Shown here: positions 6,957 through 12,415 of the stretch, in pieces
Layout: each line of letters begins with the position of its first letter
How positions within the stretch are numbered: position 1 is the first letter of the stretch
Assembly (NCBI GenBank): GCA_036655755.1
Contig: JAVVPN010000047.1
Span: 1 to 23,099 of the forward strand
Direction of reading: 5' to 3'
Source of the DNA: JAUNSR01 sp036655755
GTDB lineage: Bacteria > Bacteroidota > Bacteroidia > Bacteroidales > JAUNSR01
Length of the DNA: 23,099 nucleotides
Translations under genes and position numbers: made by a program
Notes under the pieces: model-generated
What the model was told of the DNA's origin: nothing
Database searches by the model: none
What the model saw: only the letters and a program-made list of their open reading frames with translations

Positions 6957-8851
6957 GCCGATACGGGATCTGTTTGTTCGTAAGGGATATAGCACCAGAA
7001 GCAACTTCCGTTTCCTTTAATTGATTCGAATCCGACCTCTCCACCCGCAGCTACAGCGATTGCTTTGCTAATGGATAATCCTAGCCCTGTGCCTTGTGCA
7101 AAGGTATCTATTTTCTGAAACCGGCTGAATATCTTGGGCTGGTCTTCGGCTGATATGCCGATTCCGGTATCTTCGACATAAAAATAAAGTTGACTCTCTT
7201 GTATTTTGCATCCGAATCGGATGCTGCCTTCAGGTGTGAATTTGATGGCATTTGATAAATAGTTGGTCATTATCTGCATCGTCTTTTTGGGATCGATTTT
7301 TACCCATAAAGTGGGGTCGGGTGTGTCGCAGATTAATTCAACGGATGGATGAATACGTATTTTAAAGAGTGAATAAAGATGAGTGATGAATTGATGTAGG
7401 TTCACGTTGTCGGGTATGAACTCAATGTATCCGGCTTCTATCTTTGACAGGTCGAGCAGGTCGTTTATGAGATTTAGTAATAAATCATTATTGTGTTTTA
7501 TCAAGTGCCCGAACTGGTGTTTGTCTTCCTGGTCTTCCGATTGAATAAGAAGTTCTGAAAAACCAACGATTGCATTCAGTGGGGTTCTGATCTCATGACT
7601 CATGTTCGCCAGAAATGCCGATTTTAATTTTTCGGATCGCTCGGCCTCTTTGACAGCATGAATCAATTCAGTTTGTTTGTTTCGGAGTCGATATTCGGTA
7701 AGCATTAATCGGAAGGTAAGAGTCACAAGAGTAAATAACGCAATGGATCCGAGCAGAATCAGATCTTGGTATTTTTTTAGTTTACTCTCAAGTTTATCTT
7801 CAATAATGCTATTGGGTGGAAGTTGGAATTCCCGGATTCCGAATTTCTTTAAATTGGCTTTGTCAAAATAGTAATAATTTTTGCTCCAGAAAACGAATGT
7901 CGGATTTTTCTTTTGGGAATAATAGAGACAAAGGTCCTCTGCAATTGCTTTGGCGTTTACTTCATAATCGGGGATACAGCCCCCTATCGCTACCGACTCT
8001 AATCCTAGTCCGGTTAGTGTGAAAACCGGAGTGGAAAGATGGTTCGGAATGATATCCTGTAGTGTATGCTTTGAAAAATATGATCCCTCGCTATCGATAC
8101 GCCAAGTGCCGATTAGTATTGCACTATTCGGTGGGAGATGAGTGATTTGGTCTTTAATATCGCTTATTTTCGATTTTCGACTGTCTAGCAAGGTTAGGCT
8201 TAGTTCTGGATGTTTCTTGAGTTTTTGTTTTACCAGCGTTTGAATGGCAACGCCTCCGTATGAGTTATCCGAAAGAAAAGCGATGTTCGACACCGATGGG
8301 TAGATTTGTTTTATGAGGTTGATATTTGCGTCTACGTCATAATGGGTGAAATATCCGCCCCCGTTACCCAGTTGGGCTCCTTTTTGTTTTCCGTCAAACA
8401 TATTCGGCACCCATTCGGACGAAATCGGTGCGTTGGGGAGTTCGAGTACGTTGTCGCTTACAAAACAGGCGTAAAAAGGAGTGTTTTGGTAAAGGGTATC
8501 TTGGTTTAGATATGCGCTCCAGGCTTCCTGACCTAATAGCAGAATTGCTTTCAGGTTTCCATTGTTGTGTTCCTGAAGTACCTTTTTCATGCGTCCTTTC
8601 CAGGCGGCTACATCATTTAATGTGCCGTATTGTAGATTTTTTATGATTATTTTATCCTGATTTCCGTTTTCATAGAGGTTTTTTTCTAATTCTGACAGGA
8701 AACCTGCCACGCGATAGGTGTCGGGGTTATAGGAAGAGAGTACAAGGATAAATTCATTTTTCGTTTTTTCATTCGCATGTATTTGTGTAGATAAAAACAT
8801 ACAAATAAATAAACAAGCAATTTTTATAATGCAAGAAAAATTGTGAATCAT
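6953..8851 (-). CDS. Membrane histidine kinase with ABC-type periplasmic binding sensor domain
   Basis: A 632-residue sensor kinase. Residues 1-26 are a signal peptide or first membrane segment (cut likely after IHA). Residues about 30-340 form a periplasmic domain resembling ABC-transporter substrate-binding proteins of the ABC_sub_bind type (FILVLSSYNPDTYRVAGF, IAFLSDNSYGG, PVFTLTGLGLESVAIGGCIPDYEVNAKAIAEDL). A transmembrane helix follows at about 363-384. The HisKA H-box is NMSHEIRTPLNAIVGFSELL with His419 as phosphoacceptor. The ATPase domain has an N-box (TNYLSNAIKFTP, Asn530/534), G1 DTGIG (561-565) and G2 GTGLGLS (587-593). There is no receiver, HAMP or output domain, and no response regulator is adjacent, so its partner must lie elsewhere. 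The ligand is unknown. Catalytic residues all appear intact. Confidence 0.9.
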   Translation of the reverse strand: MIHNFSCIIKIACLFICMFLSTQIHANEKTKNEFILVLSSYNPDTYRVAGFLSELEKNLYENGNQDKIIIKNLQYGTLNDVAAWKGRMKKVLQEHNNGNLKAILLLGQEAWSAYLNQDTLYQNTPFYACFVSDNVLELPNAPISSEWVPNMFDGKQKGAQLGNGGGYFTHYDVDANINLIKQIYPSVSNIAFLSDNSYGGVAIQTLVKQKLKKHPELSLTLLDSRKSKISDIKDQITHLPPNSAILIGTWRIDSEGSYFSKHTLQDIIPNHLSTPVFTLTGLGLESVAIGGCIPDYEVNAKAIAEDLCLYYSQKKNPTFVFWSKNYYYFDKANLKKFGIREFQLPPNSIIEDKLESKLKKYQDLILLGSIALFTLVTLTFRLMLTEYRLRNKQTELIHAVKEAERSEKLKSAFLANMSHEIRTPLNAIVGFSELLIQSEDQEDKHQFGHLIKHNNDLLLNLINDLLDLSKIEAGYIEFIPDNVNLHQFITHLYSLFKIRIHPSVELICDTPDPTLWVKIDPKKTMQIMTNYLSNAIKFTPEGSIRFGCKIQESQLYFYVEDTGIGISAEDQPKIFSRFQKIDTFAQGTGLGLSISKAIAVAAGGEVGFESIKGNGSCFWCYIPYEQTDPVSA

Positions 8852-8892
8852 AAATTATCGGATCTTATTTAGGTCCATTTTATAGAACAAGG

Positions 8893-8927
8893 CAAAAATA
8901 GGTAAATAATTAATTTATTAACACAAA
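8893..8927 (-). promoter_or_regulatory. Candidate promoter for the histidine kinase
   Basis: On the minus strand TATTTTTG (plus 8893-8900) fits the Bacteroidota -7 box, and TTTG (plus 8924-8927) is a possible -33 element. The gap is 23 bases, slightly longer than usual. Transcription would start near 8886, about 35 bases before the kinase ATG. Confidence 0.45.
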
Positions 8928-8970
8928 AAATCCGCATTAAATACTTGTGTCCTTAATTAGAATTTACTGA

Positions 8971-9012
8971 AAATAAAAAAAGTCTTACTCCTAAAAAGAA
9001 GTAAGACTTTTT
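8971..9012 (-). terminator. Terminator of the first tRNA-Ser gene
   Basis: AAAAAGTCTTACT (8977-8989) and AGTAAGACTTTTT (9000-9012) are perfect inverted copies around a 10-base loop. Read on the minus strand, the hairpin begins at the last base of the tRNA CCA end and is followed by a U-rich run. It fits as the intrinsic terminator of the tRNA, and it separates it from the kinase promoter just downstream. Confidence 0.8.
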
Positions 9013-9101
9013 GGCGGAAGGTAGGAGATTCGAACTCCTGGTACCCTTACGAGTACGTCAGTTTAGCAAACTGGTGGTTTCAGCCACTCACCCAACCTTC
9101 C
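9012..9101 (-). tRNA. tRNA-Ser(GCU), copy 1, CCA encoded
   Basis: On the minus strand the gene starts GGAAGGTTGGGTGAGTGGC and ends ACCTTCCG plus an encoded CCA (plus 9012-9014). The seven-base acceptor stem GGAAGGT/ACCTTCC pairs perfectly. The anticodon loop is TTGCTAA with anticodon GCT (plus 9065-9067), reading AGC and AGU serine codons. The long variable arm (GTACTCGTAAGGGTAC, a 5-6 bp stem) marks a class II tRNA, as expected for serine. The T-arm contains GTTCGAATC. The gene has its own promoter (9142-9172) and terminator (8971-9012). A second copy lies at 11033-11148. Confidence 0.95.
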
Positions 9102-9141
9102 TGACTAATTTCCTTCATCGGTTTTGTTCCCGATTGCGATG

Positions 9142-9172
9142 CAAATATAAGCGCGATTTTTTAACTATGCAA
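9142..9172 (-). promoter_or_regulatory. Promoter of tRNA-Ser copy 1
   Basis: On the minus strand TTG (plus 9170-9172), exactly 20 bases, then TATATTTG (plus 9142-9149) is a textbook Bacteroidota promoter. Transcription would start near 9135, giving a leader of about 34 bases before the mature tRNA. The same elements with the same 20-base spacing precede copy 2, and most of the spacer is shared, which supports the call. Confidence 0.8.
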
Positions 9173-9582
9173 TACTCTGTCTTAAAAAAATAAACGAGTA
9201 AAGTCGGTTTGTCTTTCCTACCAATTGATAATCAAAAGAGTATTCTGCTTATTTTTTTTGTTTTTTTCTAAAATAAGAGTTTCTCAATCGGCCGATGGGT
9301 GAATCAGGTAATAGCTTTAAGGTGTTTTTTTAGGAAAATGGTGATAAAAATCTTAAAAAGACCGCTCAAAGAAGAGTTTCTATAGGAAATATCATATTTG
9401 ATCATTAATTTAGTCTTGGTGATGAATCTCAATATATTATGGTTTTCGGCTGTGTTGAGAATTAAAAAAGGTCTTCCGGACGTTTATGTAATATCACTTA
9501 TTAAGATTTAAATAGCCTAAAAATAAAAGCAAACATTCAGATAATATTGTTCTTTTGTAGTATGATTTAAACACGTAATGTT
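9173..9582. other. A/T-rich intergenic stretch, no gene recognised
   Basis: About 410 bases between the tRNA-Ser promoter and the small gene at 9583. Both strands are full of stops and no conserved reading frame, RNA fold or mobile element was recognised. It holds T-runs near 9252-9268, a 10-bp palindrome ATCGGCCGAT (9287-9296) and a possible weak -7 box TTCTTTTG near 9550-9557 ahead of the small gene. An unrecognised small RNA cannot be excluded by eye. Confidence 0.6.
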
Positions 9583-9786
9583 ATGTCTGTTGTAGAGAAA
9601 GCTGCCGAATGGAAAATTAATGGTCATTTGGTTGACATTTTTGAGATCGAAACAAATTATATCGCCCGTATCTATGCGTCGGGTGATTTAAAAAGTGTGC
9701 GCGTTTATAAGAAAAACTTTCTGAACCGATTACGCTCTGTGCGTCGATCTCTCGAAAAAGAGCTTTCTATGGATATTGATAATTGA
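9583..9786 (+). CDS. Small basic protein of unknown function (67 aa)
   Basis: An ATG-started frame of 67 residues. It begins MSVVEKAAEWKINGHLVDIFEI, reads like a short beta-sheet (KINGHLVDIFEIETNYIARIYASG), then turns into a basic segment (KSVRVYKKNFLNRLRSVRRSLEKEL) likely to be a helix. No signal peptide or membrane segment is present. I do not recognise the family. Support for a real gene comes from the coherent amphipathic composition, a possible weak -7 box about 25 bases upstream, and an intrinsic terminator 23 bases after the stop. The basic helix could bind nucleic acid, but this is only inference. Confidence 0.65.
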   Translation: MSVVEKAAEWKINGHLVDIFEIETNYIARIYASGDLKSVRVYKKNFLNRLRSVRRSLEKELSMDIDN

Positions 9787-9806
9787 CAATTGTATCTATA
9801 TTTTTG
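9776..9806 (+). promoter_or_regulatory. Promoter for the ATP-grasp-like gene, overlapping the 3' end of the small gene
   Basis: TTG (9776-9778), 20 bases, then TATTTTTG (9799-9806) matches the Bacteroidota promoter in both boxes and spacing. The predicted start near 9813 lies inside the left arm of the terminator at 9809-9855. Transcripts from this promoter would lack the first bases of the arm and form a weaker hairpin, while readthrough from the upstream gene would meet the complete terminator. Confidence 0.6.
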
Positions 9807-9808
9807 AG

Positions 9809-9855
9809 GCCATATTGTTTACCTTCGTAACAGGATAAACAATATGGCTTTTTTT
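9809..9855 (+). terminator. Intrinsic terminator of the small gene
   Basis: GCCATATTGTTTA (9809-9821) and TAAACAATATGGC (9836-9848) are perfect 13-bp inverted copies around a 14-base loop, followed by seven T (9849-9855). It ends transcription from the 67-residue gene. Confidence 0.85.
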
Positions 9856-9889
9856 GTTTCTGTATTTTGCGATAAAATCATTTTTACAC

Positions 9890-10969
9890 ATGCGACTTCA
9901 TCTATTTAATCCCGAGAACGATTTGGCCCTTGCTAATGGCGATCCGAATTTTGTGGCTCCGGCATCTGCCCGGAAATTAGCAGAGGATTTGGCTTTGCTT
10001 CCGCAGTGGTGGAGTGATGAGGCCGACCGGATGTTTGTTGAAAGCCAGGTGTGGAAAAATGAACCTATCGATGCGTGTGCTCCCTGGGGATGGAGTGCAG
10101 CATCCCGTCAGCGATTCTTAAAGGCAGGAATTGACTCTTCTGTACTTCCCGCTGAAGCCCGGATTGCCCATATTCGGATGCTTTCGCATCGGCGTACCGG
10201 CATTTTTTTGCTGCGGCAATTGCAACAGGAGGTTGCGCTGCCGGAATTACCCGTTGAGATAACATCTGTGGAAGAAATTGAAGCATATGTGGCTTCACAT
10301 CCCGCAGGAGCCGTTTTTAAAACGCCTTGGAGTAGTAGTGGCAAAGGATTATGTTGGAGTAACCGGATGAATGCGTTTAATCGGGCACATTGGTTTTCTT
10401 CTGTATTCCGAAAGATGGGATCGGTTATTGCCGAACCTGTTTATGATCGCCTTATTGATTTTGCCATGCTCTTTTCTTCGGAATCCGGTATTGGTGTTCG
10501 TTTTGTCGGATATTCGCTTTTTCAAACTGATGAACAAGGCGTGTATGTTGGTAATAAATTACTCTCTAACGAGGCTATTCGAATGGAATTGATCCGATAT
10601 GTTGAGCCGGAGGTATTGGACCGGGTAATCAAGCGGCTCGAATCTATCCTGTCAGATCTGATTTCGGATGCTTACGAAGGCTTTTTAGGAGTGGATATGA
10701 TGATTGTGCGTAATCCGCAATCGGAGGGATATGGTCTGCATCCGTGTGTCGAGTTGAACCTTCGGATGACAATGGGAATGGTAGCCCGGTTGTTTTATGA
10801 TAAACATTTAGAAGGGACAACAAAAGAAAATGGAGTTTTCCGTATTGTCCATTCATCGGTAAAAGGGGAGTTGTATGAGCGCTTCGGAATACCCAATGGC
10901 CAAGATCAGCTTTTGCTGACTCCGGTTAATTTAGACACCCAATATGCAGCCGTTGTAACATTTGAATAA
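9890..10969 (+). CDS. Uncharacterised ATP-grasp-like protein
   Basis: A 359-residue soluble protein. I chose the ATG at 9890 because MRLHLFNPENDLALANG is the conserved opening of a Bacteroidota family I recognise only as hypothetical; the in-frame TTG at 9854 falls in the T-run of the terminator. Motifs suggest an ATP-grasp fold. These are a lysine followed by a flexible Ser/Gly loop (VFKTPWSSSGKGL, Lys144 and 146-153), an acidic ATP-binding strand (VIAEPVYDR, Glu182), GVD (267-269), and the metal-ligand pattern CVELNLRMTMG with Glu288 and Asn290. ATP-grasp enzymes usually join a carboxylate to an amine, thiol or similar group through an acyl phosphate. The substrate is unknown. It has its own promoter and lies between two same-strand tRNA-Ser genes. 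Confidence 0.75.
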   Translation: MRLHLFNPENDLALANGDPNFVAPASARKLAEDLALLPQWWSDEADRMFVESQVWKNEPIDACAPWGWSAASRQRFLKAGIDSSVLPAEARIAHIRMLSHRRTGIFLLRQLQQEVALPELPVEITSVEEIEAYVASHPAGAVFKTPWSSSGKGLCWSNRMNAFNRAHWFSSVFRKMGSVIAEPVYDRLIDFAMLFSSESGIGVRFVGYSLFQTDEQGVYVGNKLLSNEAIRMELIRYVEPEVLDRVIKRLESILSDLISDAYEGFLGVDMMIVRNPQSEGYGLHPCVELNLRMTMGMVARLFYDKHLEGTTKENGVFRIVHSSVKGELYERFGIPNGQDQLLLTPVNLDTQYAAVVTFE

Positions 10970-10983
10970 AAGGGGAGGGGGTG

Positions 10984-11019
10984 AAAATAATAAAACCCCC
11001 GAAACCGAAGTCTCAGAGG
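10984..11019 (-). terminator. UUCG-capped terminator of tRNA-Ser copy 2
   Basis: On the minus strand, plus bases 11010-11019 and 10996-11005 form a 10-bp stem (seven Watson-Crick and three G-U pairs) closed by a TTCG tetraloop (plus 11006-11009). The run TTTTATTATTTT follows (plus 10984-10995). It lies 13 bases beyond the tRNA 3' end. The five C at 10996-11000 could also pair with the G run at 10977-10981, giving a weak plus-strand terminator for the ATP-grasp-like gene. Confidence 0.72.
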
Positions 11020-11032
11020 TCTTATAGAAGCG

Positions 11033-11148
11033 CGGAAGGTAGGAGATTCGAACTCCTGGTACCCTTACGAGTACGNNNNNNNNNNNNNNNNNNNNNNNNN
11101 NNNNNNNNTTTAGCAAACTGGTGGTTTCAGCCACTCACCCAACCTTCC
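11033..11148 (-). tRNA. tRNA-Ser(GCU), copy 2, interrupted by an assembly gap, no encoded CCA
   Basis: All known bases match copy 1: the acceptor stem GGAAGGT/ACCTTCC, D-arm, anticodon loop TTGCTAA (anticodon at plus 11112-11114), most of the variable arm, and the T-arm. Thirty-three N (11076-11108) replace what is four bases (plus TCAG) in copy 1, so the true gene is probably 87 bases and the printed length is inflated. After the discriminator G the minus strand reads CGC where copy 1 has CCA, so the CCA end must be added by tRNA nucleotidyltransferase. It has its own promoter (11188-11218) and terminator (10984-11019). Confidence 0.85.
11076..11108. other. Assembly gap of 33 N
   Basis: A run of 33 N lies inside tRNA-Ser copy 2, between sequences identical to those in copy 1. 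The assembler probably broke at this repeat, so the N count is likely an estimate. By comparison with copy 1 only four bases are expected, but inserted DNA cannot be ruled out. Confidence 0.95.
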
Positions 11149-11187
11149 TGACTGTTTCCGCAACGGGTTTGTTTCCCGATTGCGATG

Positions 11188-11218
11188 CAAATATAAGTGC
11201 GATTTTTTAACTGTGCAA
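11188..11218 (-). promoter_or_regulatory. Promoter of tRNA-Ser copy 2
   Basis: On the minus strand TTG (plus 11216-11218), 20 bases, then TATATTTG (plus 11188-11195), the same elements and spacing as for copy 1. The spacer differs at only two positions. The transcribed leader just downstream is also similar (GCATCGCAATCGGGAA), whereas the part nearest the tRNA has diverged. Confidence 0.8.
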
Positions 11219-11253
11219 CCCCTGCGGATGCTTTTTCGTGCAGAAATATTCGC

Positions 11254-11261
11254 TAAATTTG
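11254..11261 (+). promoter_or_regulatory. Candidate -7 box for mltG
   Basis: TAAATTTG fits TAnnTTTG exactly. A T-rich element (TTTTTCG, 11232-11238) is a loose match to the -33 box. A start near 11268 leaves a very short leader to the ATG at 11276, or about 23 bases to the ATG at 11291. This argues against a longer reading frame starting further upstream in the tRNA promoter. Confidence 0.5.
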
Positions 11262-11275
11262 TGCACTCTTTAAGA

Positions 11276-12337
11276 ATGAAACAGTTAGGCATGAAAGAAA
11301 AATCAAAAAAAAATCAGGGTAAGCGCAAAGGTTGGTTGATCACGGCAGGAATTATCCTGATAATTGTAGTAACGGCAATTATTTGTCTGAAGAAATATGC
11401 GGTTGATTCGTTTACTGATCATGCCTTTTTTCTTTATATACGTCCCAATACCACTTATCAAGAGCTGTTAGATACTTTAAAAACGAAAGTAGATAAGAAT
11501 ACCTATCTGCGTTTTCGCCGAATGAGCCGTTTAGACGATTATGAGCGCAAAATGCGTCCGGGAGCTTATCGGCTTGATCCCTCTATGAGTGCGGTCGATG
11601 TATATAAAATCTTATCTCGCGGTTTACAGAGTCCTGTGCGGTTTTCATTCAATAATATCCGTACTCCCCAACAATTCGCAAAACGTACCTCCGATCAGTT
11701 AATGATGGATTCGGCAGAAGTGATGCAACTGTTCGCGGATACAGCTTTTATTCATGAGGCGGGTTTTACGCAGGAAAACTTTGAAGCCATGCTGTTGCCG
11801 GATAGTTATGAGTTCTACTGGACCATCTCTCCCGAAGAGCTTTTTAAACGGATGAAGAAAGAGTACGATCGTTTTTGGACTGACGAGCGGCGTGATAAAG
11901 CGACGGCCATGGGCTTTACTCCGGTTGAGATTAGCATTGTAGCTTCGATTGCAGAGGAAGAAACGAATGATAAAAAAGAGCGCGGTGTGGTAGGACGCCT
12001 TTACCTAAACCGTTTGCAAATAAATATGCCGCTTCAGGCAGACCCTACCATCAAATTCGCATTACAGGATTTCTCCTTGCGCCGGATTTTGAATCAACAT
12101 CTATTGGTAGAATCGGCTTACAACACCTATAAGTATGCAGGGTTGCCTCCCGGCCCGATCCGCATTCCCACGAAACAGACCATTGATGCTATTTTGAATA
12201 GTGAGCCTCATTCATACATTTACATGTGTGCGAAAGAGGATTTTTCCGGACGTCATAATTTTGCAACTTCTTTTTCACAACATCAGCAAAATGCTGCTCG
12301 TTATCGTAAGGCGCTTAATCAAAGAAATATCCGATAA
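11276..12337 (+). CDS. mltG: Endolytic murein transglycosylase MltG (YceG-like)
   Basis: A 353-residue inner-membrane protein. MltG cuts nascent glycan strands inside the chain, ending their polymerisation and setting strand length. A basic cytoplasmic tail (KEKSKKNQGKRKG) precedes one transmembrane helix (WLITAGIILIIVVTAIICL, about 20-38); the rest faces the periplasm. The YceG signature is clear: ASIAEEET with the likely catalytic Glu227, GRLYLNRLQINMPLQADPTI, and YNTYKYAGLPPGPIRIP. The length is normal. I start at ATG 11276 (MKQLGMKEKS); ATG 11291 is an alternative. A longer frame to 11180 is rejected because it overlaps the tRNA promoter and the predicted transcript start. The gene appears to stand alone, about 78 bases before iorA. 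Confidence 0.93.
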   Translation: MKQLGMKEKSKKNQGKRKGWLITAGIILIIVVTAIICLKKYAVDSFTDHAFFLYIRPNTTYQELLDTLKTKVDKNTYLRFRRMSRLDDYERKMRPGAYRLDPSMSAVDVYKILSRGLQSPVRFSFNNIRTPQQFAKRTSDQLMMDSAEVMQLFADTAFIHEAGFTQENFEAMLLPDSYEFYWTISPEELFKRMKKEYDRFWTDERRDKATAMGFTPVEISIVASIAEEETNDKKERGVVGRLYLNRLQINMPLQADPTIKFALQDFSLRRILNQHLLVESAYNTYKYAGLPPGPIRIPTKQTIDAILNSEPHSYIYMCAKEDFSGRHNFATSFSQHQQNAARYRKALNQRNIR

Positions 12338-12352
12338 AACCCATAGAAACCT

Positions 12353-12381
12353 TTTGTTTATGAATTATTTGTATATTTTTG
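12353..12381 (+). promoter_or_regulatory. Candidate promoter for the iorA operon
   Basis: TTTG (12353-12356), 17 bases, then TATTTTTG (12374-12381). The -7 box is an exact match and the spacing slightly short. The predicted start near 12388 is about 28 bases before the iorA ATG. Confidence 0.5.
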
Positions 12382-12415
12382 TTTAAATATAAATAATATA
12401 TAAACTTAGGTATTC

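Noticed and set aside
9011..9193. Plus-strand reading frame of 60 codons over tRNA-Ser copy 1
   Set aside because: It is antisense to a clear tRNA and its promoter and has no protein features.
9287..9296. 10-bp palindrome ATCGGCCGAT as an operator
   Set aside because: A single short palindrome far from any promoter box is not enough; no second copy was seen.
9854..9889. TTG start for the ATP-grasp-like gene
   Set aside because: It sits in the T-run of the preceding terminator and adds residues not fitting the conserved family opening at 9890.
9012..11148. The two tRNA-Ser copies as attachment-site repeats of an integrated element
   Set aside because: Both copies carry full tRNA sequence and a promoter, rather than one gene and a 3' fragment. 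No integrase or mobile gene lies between them.
11180..11275. N-terminal extension of MltG from an upstream ATG
   Set aside because: It would overlap the tRNA-Ser promoter, lies upstream of the likely mltG transcript start, and adds a sequence unlike the family.
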